Shown here: piece by piece, positions 7,314-15,397 of the stretch
Layout: every line of letters starts with the position of its first letter
Position numbering within the stretch: position 1 is the stretch's first letter
DNA from: CAZMLC01 sp964567125
Lineage (GTDB): Bacteria > Verrucomicrobiota > Kiritimatiellia > RFP12 > UBA1067
NCBI GenBank assembly: GCA_964567125.1
Contig: CAZMLC010000048.1
Span: 1 to 21,963, forward strand
DNA: 21,963 nt
Reading direction: 5' to 3'
Program-made: the position numbers and the translations under genes
Notes under the pieces: generated by a model
Databases searched by the model: none
What the model saw: only the letters and a program-made list of their open reading frames with translations
What the model was told of the DNA's origin: nothing

Positions 7314-9590
7314 TTAGTCTTCAACGCCCCACTGCATGTTAGGTTCAGCGCCGACGGTCAATGCCAGCGTGCCGCCTTTTTTCAGTTCCGCTTGGTTGAA
7401 CCAGTACTGTTTCAGCGGTTGCCCGTTGAGCGACGCGGTTTGAATGTAGGGATGTTCGACGCGGTTGTTCGCGACCGTGATCACAAAGGTCTTACCCGCG
7501 TAGTACGTGGGGCTCAGGTGGATCGTGATTTTATCAAAGACCGGCGCGGAGAGTTCATAGCGCGGGGTTTGCCGCGAGCCGCCTTCAATGTCAAAGAGGC
7601 CCAGGGCGAGCATGGCGCTGACGGCGCCCATCTGGCCCTGATCCTCGTCGTCGTTATAGCCGCTCCACGGCGTTGTGCCGCCAAAGGTCATCTCCTTCAC
7701 TTCGCGGGCCCAATACTGCGTCAGCCACGGCTTGCCGAGGTGGTTGAAAACATAGGCCATCTGGGTGCCCGGCTGGTTGCCGTAATCGATCCAGGGATCG
7801 GCATGGGTCTTGCCATTCGCATTGTAGCGCCGATCGCGTGCGCGCTGGAACTGTTCATTGAGCCGTTTGGCCGCAGCCTCCTTGCCGCCCATCAGTTGCG
7901 CCAGCGTAGCGTAGGCATGCGGTGTGAACCAGGTATAGTTCGCGCTGTTGCCCTCAACAAAGCCGCGCGCGGAAAAGCCCTTGACCACGGGTTCAAATTT
8001 CTTGTACCACGAACCATCGAGTTCGCGCGGACGGATGTAGCCGGTTGAGGCATCAAAGAGATTGGTCCAGCCGAGTGAACGCTCCGCAAAAAGTTTGGCA
8101 TCCTCGGTTTTGCCGAGCGCGGTTGCAAACTGCGAGAGGCACCAGTCCTGGAAGGTGTACTCCATGGTCTGCCCTGCGCCTTCGCGATGCCAGTTTTTGC
8201 CTTCGCTGTGGAGCGGAACATAATGGAGTTTCTCGTAGAAGCGCATGCCGCCGCCTGCGGGCTTGGGTCCTGTCTCATAGCCGGCTCGGTCGCGAATGCC
8301 GCCGACAAAGGCGTTCTTGCGCAGACCGGCGTAGGCGGCATCGATATCGAAATCGCGGATGCCCTGTGCATAGGCGGAGGTGATGAAGTTACAGGCCTGA
8401 TCACCCACCATCACGAAGGTGTAGTCCCCGCCGGCCGGACCGCGCGGAATCAGGCCGCCGTTTTTGTACATGTCGATGTAGGTGTTGCAGAAGCTGCTCA
8501 TGATTTCAGGATAGGCGAGTCCCCAGAGATTCTGGATCGACCATTGCGAGCCCCAGAGCGCATCCGAGTTGTGATGCGTATGCAGCGGTTTGCCATCCGG
8601 GCCGCGTTTGCAGAACCGGACGACCGGACTGCTGCCGGTGTTGTCCAGGTAAGCGCCGTCGACATCGCTGACAATGCGGCGTCCGAGCAGGGCATGCCAG
8701 AGGTCGGTGTAGAACTTGACGCGCTGATCGTGGCGTCCACCCTCGACCTCGATGCGGCTGAGCCAGGCGTTCCAATCATCCAGCGCCGCGCGCGTCGTGT
8801 CATCAAAATCCCAGCCTGGCAATTCCGCTGTCATGTTGTTGCGCGCCGCGGCAAGGCTGGTGTAGGAGAGCGCCACCTTGAGCAGGAGCGGCGTCTTTGC
8901 TGATTCGGCAACCAAAAGCAAAGGTGCGTTGGTGATGCAGTCGCGGACCTCGCCCGCCACGGTTTTCAATGTCGTGGCGCGATCAAGCTGGGCAATGAAA
9001 TAGGCCGTAAACGGCTTGGCTCGGCGGGTGGTCGGCCCCATTACGACGAATCCCTCAAACTCCTTCGGGGAGCACTGTTTTAAACTGCATGCGAGGATCT
9101 TGTTCTCCTTGCCCATGGAGCGGTTGAGATCGATCAGCAGCGTTGAGGTCTCGGTGTAGCGATGGAAGCCGACGCGCGTCGTGCAGGTCAATTCCGCTGT
9201 GATGGCGCGATCGCGCAGATAGACTTTGTGATACCCGGGCTTGACGATTTCATCGTCGTGGGAGAAGCTGGCCTTATTCGCCTCGGTCAGATCCTTGTCG
9301 ACAACCAGTTGACGCACCGGCATGACAGGGATGCCGAAAAGTTGCCAGGCGTGGATATGGCTGAAGCAACGGATAAAGGGTTCGTCGTAGAGATACCCCG
9401 ATCCCCAGTCATTCTCCAGCGCGGTATCCGGTGAGAGGTTAACCATGCCGAAGGGGCGGCACGCGGATGAAAAATAGATCCAGCGCGAATTTTTTGTGTC
9501 AATGCGCGGTTCGACATAGTCGACCGGGCGCAACGCTGCGCTGACATTCAGACCGAGCGCAAGAGCGAAGAGGAACAATGTGTGTTTCAT
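7314..9590 (-). CDS. GH92 family alpha-mannosidase, secreted
   Basis: Glycoside hydrolase family 92 exo-alpha-mannosidase, a Ca2+-dependent inverting enzyme acting on N-glycan or yeast-type mannan chains, 758 residues (family about 720-780). Signal peptide: MKHTLFLFALALGLNVSAA. The N-terminal beta-sandwich has VDYVEPRIDT and RPFGMVNLSPDT; the catalytic domain has GAGQTMEYTFQDWCLSQFA with E477 at the position expected for the general acid, FVEGNSANYTWFTPHAY, DYGNQPGTQMAYVFNHLGKPWLTQYW, and an acidic cluster GYNDDEDQGQM (644-654) matching the catalytic-base region. The conserved GNEP is GNQP here (Q606), so linkage preference may differ from the archetype. The frame is open upstream to 9860, but that extension is antisense to the phosphatase gene, so the signal-peptide ATG at 9590 is chosen. 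It lies 34 bases after the alkaline phosphatase gene. Confidence 0.93.
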   Translation of the reverse strand: MKHTLFLFALALGLNVSAALRPVDYVEPRIDTKNSRWIYFSSACRPFGMVNLSPDTALENDWGSGYLYDEPFIRCFSHIHAWQLFGIPVMPVRQLVVDKDLTEANKASFSHDDEIVKPGYHKVYLRDRAITAELTCTTRVGFHRYTETSTLLIDLNRSMGKENKILACSLKQCSPKEFEGFVVMGPTTRRAKPFTAYFIAQLDRATTLKTVAGEVRDCITNAPLLLVAESAKTPLLLKVALSYTSLAAARNNMTAELPGWDFDDTTRAALDDWNAWLSRIEVEGGRHDQRVKFYTDLWHALLGRRIVSDVDGAYLDNTGSSPVVRFCKRGPDGKPLHTHHNSDALWGSQWSIQNLWGLAYPEIMSSFCNTYIDMYKNGGLIPRGPAGGDYTFVMVGDQACNFITSAYAQGIRDFDIDAAYAGLRKNAFVGGIRDRAGYETGPKPAGGGMRFYEKLHYVPLHSEGKNWHREGAGQTMEYTFQDWCLSQFATALGKTEDAKLFAERSLGWTNLFDASTGYIRPRELDGSWYKKFEPVVKGFSARGFVEGNSANYTWFTPHAYATLAQLMGGKEAAAKRLNEQFQRARDRRYNANGKTHADPWIDYGNQPGTQMAYVFNHLGKPWLTQYWAREVKEMTFGGTTPWSGYNDDEDQGQMGAVSAMLALGLFDIEGGSRQTPRYELSAPVFDKITIHLSPTYYAGKTFVITVANNRVEHPYIQTASLNGQPLKQYWFNQAELKKGGTLALTVGAEPNMQWGVED

Positions 9591-9624
9591 ACTGGTTTTC
9601 TCAGAAGTTGACGATGGCTCCGTG

Positions 9625-11358
9625 CTACTTTGCAAGCAGTTCGCGGAGGAGTTTGCCGATGTCGGTGTTGTCGATATTGCCCGCGATGCGGTGGGCGCTG
9701 GGGCCGAAGGCATAGAGGTCGACCGGGGTGCTGGTGTGGCTGGTGGTCGTGTAGCGCAGCGTGAGCGCGCCGGTTTTGGTGCGGATGCTCTGGATGCCGC
9801 CGGTTTCGTGGTCCGCGGTGACGAGGACGAGCGTATCCTGATGTTTGCGGGCGAATTCAAGCGCGGCGCGGGCCGCCCAGTCGATCTGTGTCGTGCCCAT
9901 GATCGTGAGGTCGGGTTTGTTGCCGTGACCGCCCGAGTCGGGCATACTGGATTCGAGCATGATGAAGAACCCCTTGGGATTGGCGTTCAGTCGAGTCAGC
10001 GCGGTATCGAGCAACTGGGCGAGGCAGGGTTCTGAGGAGAGTTCGCCCTTGTAGTCGATGAAGCCGAGCACCTTCTGTTGTGCAGGAACCTGTGCGAAGC
10101 TGCTGATGTTGGTGATGACCATATAGCCCTGAGCTGAGAATTCAGGGAGAAGGGCGCGGTCATCGTTGCGTTTACTGCCGGAGGCACTCTTAGGAAGGAA
10201 CCAGGCGAGTCCGCCCGCGTTACCGATCAGGATGTCGAAGGTGCTCAGAAGGGAATCGTTGGCGATATTCTGATAAGAGCCGCGGCTCTTGTTGTGTGCA
10301 TAGAAGACGGCCGGCGTTGCACCGAGGAGCGAGTCGCTGGTCATGATACCAATGGAGCGGCCCTGTTTCTTGGCGAGCGTGGCGGCGGATTCGAGCTGCT
10401 GGCCTGTCGGCGAGGTGGCGATCATGCCGTTCTTGGTTTTCTGGCCGCAGGCGATGGCTGTGCCGGAGGCTGCGGAGTCGGTGACCTCATCGGAGAAGGA
10501 ATAGGTGGTGCAGAGCGCGTTGAAGGGCATCTGCTGGAGAACGAGCTGGTCATCCGCATTGCGCGTGGCGAGCGAGGTAAGGCGGAGCGCACCGTGGCCC
10601 ATGCCGTCGCCGATGAGGAGGATGATATTGCGTGGCGTCGCGGTGTTGGTCTCCACGGGCAGCGCTGCGGTCAGCGCGGGGGCAGGTTTAACGGTCTGCG
10701 TGATGGCGAGGTTGGGAAGGATGGGACGCAGCATGGCGTCATCGCCGAGACTCACTGCGGCGATCATCCAGGTGGCTTCCTTGGCTTCGAAAACAATGCG
10801 TGCGACAGGGGCGCTCTCTAAGGCAAACTTCGAGACGAAGAGCGAGACTTGGGTGTTGGCGTTATAGGTTGTCCACGCGCGGGCGCAATTCTTATATCCC
10901 GTGGGTTTTTGCCAGTCCGCGACATCGCGGTTCTGGCGCACGTGGAACTCTTTCTTTTTGCCATTGGCGTACTCGATCGTGAGGATGCCGGCCATGGCCT
11001 GAGCCTCCGGGACAAAGGCTGCGCCATGCAGCAGGTAGAGCGTCTTGCCGGAACGTTGCGGATCAACAGCGAGCGTGGTTTTTTTCGGGAGATAACTGCG
11101 CGTCGGACCGCCGAGCACGATACAGGCCTGATCCGTATGCGCGGAAATTGAAAAGGGAATGCCTGCAGCCAACAGGGAGCCGTGTGGAATATCGCGCAGG
11201 TCGTTACTGCCGAGGTCGACCCAGCCGCCGGTACGGTCATTGGGCTGGTCATCTCTGAAAGCCGTATTCGCAGCGGAATCGAGCGCGAGCGGTTCAATGG
11301 CCGCGATCAGTGAAAAAGGCAAAAGCACTGCTGTGCACAGGCGTAACGTGATGGTCAT
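9625..11358 (-). CDS. alkaline phosphatase (PhoA family) with N-terminal beta-sandwich domain
   Basis: Secreted phosphomonoesterase of 577 residues. The C-terminal part (about 243-577) is a PhoA-type catalytic domain with every expected site: NIILLIGDGMG (metal ligand D251), EVTDSAASGTA (nucleophile S295), MLESSMPDSGGHGN (E469, D474, H478), TADHETGG (D516, H517) and SHTSTPVDLYAFGP (H541). About 200 residues come before it, starting after a signal peptide (residues 1-20): GGWVDLGSNDLRDIPHGSLLAAGIPF, a beta-sandwich commonly attached to glycan-active enzymes in Verrucomicrobia and Planctomycetes. This extra domain makes it longer than E. coli PhoA (about 470). The start at 11358 has AGGGG four bases upstream. 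It is the first gene of an apparent operon with GH92 and the beta-helix lipoprotein, suggesting release of phosphate from a phosphorylated glycan, although simple phosphate scavenging is possible. Confidence 0.94.
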   Translation of the reverse strand: MTITLRLCTAVLLPFSLIAAIEPLALDSAANTAFRDDQPNDRTGGWVDLGSNDLRDIPHGSLLAAGIPFSISAHTDQACIVLGGPTRSYLPKKTTLAVDPQRSGKTLYLLHGAAFVPEAQAMAGILTIEYANGKKKEFHVRQNRDVADWQKPTGYKNCARAWTTYNANTQVSLFVSKFALESAPVARIVFEAKEATWMIAAVSLGDDAMLRPILPNLAITQTVKPAPALTAALPVETNTATPRNIILLIGDGMGHGALRLTSLATRNADDQLVLQQMPFNALCTTYSFSDEVTDSAASGTAIACGQKTKNGMIATSPTGQQLESAATLAKKQGRSIGIMTSDSLLGATPAVFYAHNKSRGSYQNIANDSLLSTFDILIGNAGGLAWFLPKSASGSKRNDDRALLPEFSAQGYMVITNISSFAQVPAQQKVLGFIDYKGELSSEPCLAQLLDTALTRLNANPKGFFIMLESSMPDSGGHGNKPDLTIMGTTQIDWAARAALEFARKHQDTLVLVTADHETGGIQSIRTKTGALTLRYTTTSHTSTPVDLYAFGPSAHRIAGNIDNTDIGKLLRELLAK

Positions 11359-11372
11359 AATTCCCCTTTGTG

Positions 11373-11386
11373 CGATCGCGCGATCG
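11373..11386. repeat. 14-bp GC-rich palindrome upstream of alkaline phosphatase operon
   Basis: CGATCGCGCGATCG is a perfect palindrome 15 bases before the alkaline phosphatase ATG, followed by a third GCGATCG copy overlapping its end (11387-11393 region). It lies within the 5' leader, where it could serve as an operator or form an mRNA hairpin just upstream of the ribosome-binding site. A possible minus-strand -10 element TATGAT lies at 11428-11423. Confidence 0.35.
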
Positions 11387-11422
11387 GCGATCGTCCTATT
11401 ATTTTCATACCCTTAACTAGTT

Positions 11423-11451
11423 ATCATACTGGAGAAACGCGCTGAAAGTCC
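11423..11451 (-). promoter_or_regulatory. possible promoter of AP-GH92-beta-helix operon
   Basis: The minus strand carries TATGAT (11428-11423), a good -10 element, about 65 bases before the alkaline phosphatase start. Upstream, a weak -35 such as GACTTT or TGGACT is found at 16-18 bases. The divergent clpS promoter is about 40-60 bases away, so both genes could share regulation. Confidence 0.35.
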
Positions 11452-11488
11452 ATTCAAATACGCACGCAAAATAAGTGCATCACGGTTT

Positions 11489-11517
11489 TTGACAGCGGAT
11501 GGCGAATGTGCTATGAT
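11489..11517 (+). promoter_or_regulatory. strong sigma70-type promoter for clpS-aat
   Basis: TTGACA (11489-11494), a 17-base spacer and TATGAT (11512-11517) match the sigma70 consensus at 11 of 12 positions with ideal spacing. It lies about 75-80 bases before clpS, so transcription should start near 11524. It would read clpS, aat and possibly the pilin-like genes. Confidence 0.75.
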
Positions 11518-11597
11518 GTATCTGTATTTAAATTTGAACTCCTCTATGTCTTGTATAGGCAGGCGATGCATAAAGTGGGTTTAAGGGCATGCGTTTT

Positions 11598-11876
11598 ATG
11601 AATGAAAACCAACCAGAACAATTCTGTTTTGGGGAGCTTGACCTTGAATCGATGCATCAAGTCGTTATCTTTAACGATGAGGTAAACACGTGTGAACATG
11701 TGGTGGCCTGCCTGATGCGCATTTTTGGACATCCCGTTGAACTGGCTGTAAAAATCATGGCTGAAGCGCATGTTCGTGGTCGGGCGATTGCCGAGGTGGA
11801 GGTGCTCATGTTGGCGGATACCCACGTGGTGCAATTGCGGAATGCTGGCGTACAGGCGCATGTAGAAAAAATTTAA
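11598..11876 (+). CDS. clpS: ATP-dependent Clp protease adaptor ClpS
   Basis: Cytoplasmic adaptor that delivers N-end-rule substrates to ClpA-ClpP. The protein is about 92 residues, a normal size. The core HQVVIFNDEVNTCEHVVACLMRIFGHP matches the family's VVLLNDDYTPMEFVV block; the N and D of FNDE and the histidine in AEAHVRGRAIAEV correspond to the N-degron pocket residues N34, D35 and H66 of E. coli ClpS. Two in-frame starts exist: ATG 11589, only one base after AAGGG, and ATG 11598, ten bases after it; the second has the workable spacing. Next to aat, which makes the N-degrons that ClpS recognises, this is a functional pair. ClpA and ClpP are not in the window. Confidence 0.92.
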   Translation: MNENQPEQFCFGELDLESMHQVVIFNDEVNTCEHVVACLMRIFGHPVELAVKIMAEAHVRGRAIAEVEVLMLADTHVVQLRNAGVQAHVEKI

Positions 11877-11887
11877 GGTGTTCGGGA

Positions 11888-12628
11888 ATGCCCATTTATC
11901 GATTGGATTCGCGATCGCATGCTTTTCCTGATCCGGAAGAGGCAACCGAATTTGGCGGTCTTCTGGCGATTGGCGGCGATTTTAGTGTCGGACGTCTTGT
12001 CCGTGCCTACGCGCAGGGCATTTTCCCTTGGCCGATTGAGGAGGCGCCGCGCGCCTGGTGGTCGCCTGATCCCCGTTTTGTCCTTTATCCGGAAGCCTTT
12101 CGCGTGCCGAGGAGCCTGGAACGGATCTTAAAAAAAGCACAATTTACCTATACAATCGATGTTTGTTTTGAACGTGTTATCGAGCAGTGTCGTTTAAGCA
12201 AGCGTCCGGACCAAGAGGGAACGTGGATTACGCCGGAACTTCAGCGGGCCTATTGTGCGCTTCACCGGGCGGGGATGGCGCACTCGGTGGAGGCGTGGCA
12301 GGCGGGCGCACTGGTGGGCGGGCTGTACGGCGTTTCCCTTGGGCGCTGCTTCTATGGGGAGTCGATGTTCGCCGCGGTTGCGGATGCGAGTAAATGCGCC
12401 TTTGCGCGTCTGGTTTGCGCGTTAAAGGCGCAGGGATGTTATCTGATTGATTGTCAGGTCAAGACGGAGCATCTTGCCCGGTTTGGGGCTCGGGAGGTTT
12501 CTCGGCGGCAGTTTCTGAGCGACTTGGCTTCTGCTTTGGAGCCTGCTGCCGGTATGTTGGACTGGGAAAAAATAGCGATTTTGTGTGCAGACGGATCCGT
12601 GTGTGGTACCGCTGCGCATCTGGATTGA
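11888..12628 (+). CDS. aat: leucyl/phenylalanyl-tRNA--protein transferase
   Basis: Adds Leu or Phe from aminoacyl-tRNA to proteins with N-terminal Arg or Lys, marking them for ClpS/ClpAP degradation. It has 246 residues (family 200-250) and shows the typical N-terminal FPDPEEATEFGGLLAIGGDFSVGRLVRAYAQGIFPWP, WWSPDPRFVLYPEAFRVPRSL and the C-terminal GGLYGVSLGRCFYGESMFA followed by LIDCQVKTEHLARFGAREVSRRQFL. All are complete, so the enzyme should be active. It begins 11 bases after clpS. Its TGA overlaps by one base the ATG of the next (pilin-like) gene, suggesting coupled translation of functionally unrelated genes. Confidence 0.96.
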   Translation: MPIYRLDSRSHAFPDPEEATEFGGLLAIGGDFSVGRLVRAYAQGIFPWPIEEAPRAWWSPDPRFVLYPEAFRVPRSLERILKKAQFTYTIDVCFERVIEQCRLSKRPDQEGTWITPELQRAYCALHRAGMAHSVEAWQAGALVGGLYGVSLGRCFYGESMFAAVADASKCAFARLVCALKAQGCYLIDCQVKTEHLARFGAREVSRRQFLSDLASALEPAAGMLDWEKIAILCADGSVCGTAAHLD

Positions 12629-13080
12629 TGCGTATGAAACAGAATGATTATTCAATGCGACGCGGTTTTACCGTGATCGAGTTTATGATTGCATCGAGCA
12701 TTGTAATGTTGCTCTTTCTAGCCGGCATTGAGGCCTTACTTTTTTACCGGCGTGTGGCGGCCGATATTCGCTGGCGCATTGCGGCCAACACCATCGCGTA
12801 CGATACGGCGTGGGAAGTCTTTAATCGGCCGACGACCTGGTTTGAAACGATCAATGTTGCAACGGGGCGTTGGACGGTCGTGACCACGAATCAAACCAGC
12901 GCATTTGGAGCAGGCCAGGCCATGAGCTGGTTTTCCGTTACGCCGGTGGGGATACCGGTTACGCATTGGATCATCCAGAGCGATGTCGTATGGAATCGTC
13001 TGACCATGGGGGGCGAAGGGCGTCTCGCGCAACCCTTGGTCATTGAGCGGCAACGTGTGATCCGTAACGTTTTTCGGTAA
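12628..13080 (+). CDS. type IV pilin-like / pseudopilin protein
   Basis: Small inner-membrane or pilus-tip protein of 150 residues. A class III leader is followed by the hydrophobic helix: MRRGFTVIEFMIASSIVMLLFLAGIEALLFYRR, with expected prepilin peptidase cleavage between G and F and the conserved Glu at +5. The rest has no recognised domain. ATG 12628 overlaps the aat stop; ATG 12634 and ATG 12655 are alternatives, none with a clear ribosome-binding site, which suggests coupling. The reading frame is open further upstream inside aat, but that part is antisense-free shadow sequence with no homology. First of three pilin-like genes in a row; a role as a minor pilin or a type II secretion pseudopilin (GspI/H-like) is inferred. 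Confidence 0.8.
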   Translation: MRMKQNDYSMRRGFTVIEFMIASSIVMLLFLAGIEALLFYRRVAADIRWRIAANTIAYDTAWEVFNRPTTWFETINVATGRWTVVTTNQTSAFGAGQAMSWFSVTPVGIPVTHWIIQSDVVWNRLTMGGEGRLAQPLVIERQRVIRNVFR

Positions 13081-13088
13081 GGAGTGCG

Positions 13089-13637
13089 ATGAAAACAATT
13101 CAGAGAGATAAACGGTCCGATGTCTCACATGTGCGCGGCTTTACACTCGTTGAACTGATGGTCAGCACGGCTTTGACAAGTCTGCTCAGCGCCTATTTCT
13201 TTCTGGCGATGATTACGGCGCAACGCCTTTATGAGGCAACCATCGCGGATGTGGAGCTGAGCGTGCAGGCGCAGTTACTGCGCGAGAAGCTGCTCTTTAA
13301 CGTGGTGGAGGGCGAGGGCGGCCTAATGAATGTAAGTCGGGGGTGTATGGAATACAACACGCCGACGAATCCGAAAAAGAAAAGCGACACGGTGAAGTAT
13401 CGTATGTACAGTTCCGGACCGAAAACAACATTGTCGGTCAAAAACAAAAAGATGCATGCCGATCGCGGGAAAGCGGCCAAGCTGGCGATGCCGAGTGCGC
13501 GTTTTTCCTCGGATCAGGTTTTTTCGTTGTCGGAGTCGGGAAATCAAATGAACGTGACGCTCGACTTGATGATTCAACAAGGGCCCCGTCAGTATCAGTT
13601 AAGGCAAGAGGTCGTATCACCGTTTTTAAATAATTAG
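13089..13637 (+). CDS. prepilin-like protein (PulJ/GspJ-like minor pseudopilin)
   Basis: Protein of 182 residues with a textbook prepilin leader: a polar start, then RGFTLVELMVSTALTSLLSAYFFLAMITAQ, cleavage after G and Glu at +5. The mature domain has a long alpha segment (LYEATIADVELSVQAQLLREKLLFNVVEGEG) and a K-rich loop (PTNPKKKSDTVKYR). TAAGGAG lies upstream of the ATG, giving a strong ribosome-binding site. Length and the continuing helix resemble GspJ/PilW-type minor pilins, but no family can be fixed by eye. Only eight bases follow the preceding pilin gene and eight precede the next gene, so the three are surely one transcript. Confidence 0.82.
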   Translation: MKTIQRDKRSDVSHVRGFTLVELMVSTALTSLLSAYFFLAMITAQRLYEATIADVELSVQAQLLREKLLFNVVEGEGGLMNVSRGCMEYNTPTNPKKKSDTVKYRMYSSGPKTTLSVKNKKMHADRGKAAKLAMPSARFSSDQVFSLSESGNQMNVTLDLMIQQGPRQYQLRQEVVSPFLNN

Positions 13638-13645
13638 GGCGGAAT

Positions 13646-15388
13646 ATGGGTTCAAGCAGCAAAAAATCAGGTTTTATTCTTCCGAGCGTTGTACTCGGAA
13701 TGTTACTGGTGTGTGGCGTCATTATCGGGATGCATCAATACATCTCGACGGCTTCGCGTCAGAGTGCGGTTTTTCTGGATCTTGCGCGGTGTCGCTTTTC
13801 TGCTCAGACTGCGCTGGATCGCCAGATCATCAACATCTACAACGCTTTTGTCGTCTACGTAAAAAACAATCCCGGCGTAATCACGCCCTTGCAATGGTTC
13901 AGCACGTACGGCGAAAGTTCGATTGGTTCCGCGGCGCCGGTTTGCGCGTTGATTCAGAATCAGGAGATCAATGGCGGGGTTGTCTCGGTCCGCGTCAGTA
14001 ACGTGACCGCATCCAGCGGGACGAGTAAACCGTATGTCTGGGTGACCTTGGAAGCGCAGGCCCAGTGTATCGGGCCCACGGGGATCGCAAGTACGCGCAC
14101 ACTCCAAACGGTCGTGGAATTCGCCATGGATCGTTCCCGCGTATTCGATTACGCCTACTTTGTCAACAACTATGGTTGGTTTCAAGGGAGCGGCGTTACG
14201 GCGAACGGCGACATTCGCGCCAATGGCAATATGCTGCTCGATAGTTACTCCTTGCTCAATGGCAATGCGTATGCCGCCATTAACACGACGCTTGGGGCTG
14301 CGGGATCAATTACGGTTTCCGGTGGCGGGCGTACGCGGAATCAGACGCTCAATGGGTACTGGTCAACCGATGAAACACGGGCCCGTCCGACGAGTCCAAC
14401 CTCGCTGAATGGCACGCTGTGGGAATTCGGGTATGATGGCACAAGCGTGCTCAATGCCTATCAGCAAACCGTGGACATGCCGTTTTTGGGTGACTTGAGC
14501 GTGTACAAACAGATTGCAACATCCAGCGGTGGCAGCATCAAGCAGGGCGGAAAAACAGTGGTTGATGGGTACTACAATGGTGTGGGGCCCTCCTTTGCGG
14601 CAACGGGGGTTGTTTCGGCGGATGAGGGATGCCTTGTTTTGGATGGAACGACATCGCCGATTATCATTGATGGCCCTGTTGTGGTGGAGCGTGATGTCGT
14701 GATCAAGGGTACGGTCAAAGGTCAAGGCGTGATCTATGCCGGCCGCAATATTCATATTGTGGGGAACATCACCTACGACAATCCGCCTGTGTGGAATAAG
14801 CCGGACACTTCGCCTGCCAATACTGCGACAAAGAATGAATCGAAGGATATGCTCGGCCTCGCCGCAAAAGGCAACATTGTTTTGGGCGATTACACGAGTT
14901 CATCGTGGCTCAACAGTGTGAAAGGATATATTAAGCCTCCTTTTGTGAATGCATACGCGTGTGACAGCAGCGATGCCGGGATTGGTTACCCTGCGACCTT
15001 CAATGGCGACTATACCGCAAACGATGGGGGCCGGAAAATCACGGTGACCACAAAGAATTACAAGCCGGTCTATGGGACGACCTCCAGCAAGTATTATGAA
15101 AGTCGCGTCGGAGATAAAACGATTCAGGACTTAGCGACAACAATCTCGCAGGTCGATGCCGTGTTGTACAACAATCACGCCATTATGGGAACCGTCGGGA
15201 ATTGTAAAATCAATGGTTCGCTGGTCTGCCGTGACGAGGCGATTATTTATTCAACCGCCTTGCGTATGAATTGGGATATCCGTCTGGCGGCGCAGAGCCA
15301 GGACGGAATGAATTTTTTTATTTACCTGCCATTATCCGTGGCTATGCCACGCGTTGTCTCCTGGCAGGAGCTCACGTATGCAGAATAG
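13646..15388 (+). CDS. PilX/GspK-like N-terminus fused to beta-helix-like (polymer-forming) domain
   Basis: Protein of 580 residues anchored by SGFILPSVVLGMLLVCGVIIGMHQY (residues 8-32), which resembles the PilX/GspK minor pilin N-terminus (hydrophobic helix after GF, without the usual +5 Glu). Residues about 33-170 form an alpha/beta head with cysteines. From about 175 onward many short glycine- and asparagine-rich strands appear (VTANGDIRANGNMLL, GPVVVERDVVIKGTVKGQGVIYAGRNIHIVGNI, GTVGNCKINGSLVCRDEAIIYS), typical of bactofilin-like or adhesin beta-helix stacks. Such PilX-N plus beta-helix proteins occur in several phyla, but their role is not known to me; a tip adhesin or surface-structure component is the likely guess. 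It follows two prepilin genes and precedes a small membrane protein. Confidence 0.75.
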   Translation: MGSSSKKSGFILPSVVLGMLLVCGVIIGMHQYISTASRQSAVFLDLARCRFSAQTALDRQIINIYNAFVVYVKNNPGVITPLQWFSTYGESSIGSAAPVCALIQNQEINGGVVSVRVSNVTASSGTSKPYVWVTLEAQAQCIGPTGIASTRTLQTVVEFAMDRSRVFDYAYFVNNYGWFQGSGVTANGDIRANGNMLLDSYSLLNGNAYAAINTTLGAAGSITVSGGGRTRNQTLNGYWSTDETRARPTSPTSLNGTLWEFGYDGTSVLNAYQQTVDMPFLGDLSVYKQIATSSGGSIKQGGKTVVDGYYNGVGPSFAATGVVSADEGCLVLDGTTSPIIIDGPVVVERDVVIKGTVKGQGVIYAGRNIHIVGNITYDNPPVWNKPDTSPANTATKNESKDMLGLAAKGNIVLGDYTSSSWLNSVKGYIKPPFVNAYACDSSDAGIGYPATFNGDYTANDGGRKITVTTKNYKPVYGTTSSKYYESRVGDKTIQDLATTISQVDAVLYNNHAIMGTVGNCKINGSLVCRDEAIIYSTALRMNWDIRLAAQSQDGMNFFIYLPLSVAMPRVVSWQELTYAE

Positions 15389-15397
15389 AGGTGCACG

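Noticed and set aside
9591..9860. A 90-residue N-terminal extension of the GH92 protein.
   Set aside because: It is a low-complexity Ser/Thr/Ala frame overlapping the phosphatase gene; a clear signal peptide starts at 9590.
12451..12627. A longer start for the first pilin-like gene within aat.
   Set aside because: The extra 59 residues are an out-of-frame reading of aat; a prepilin leader should be short and polar, as from 12628.
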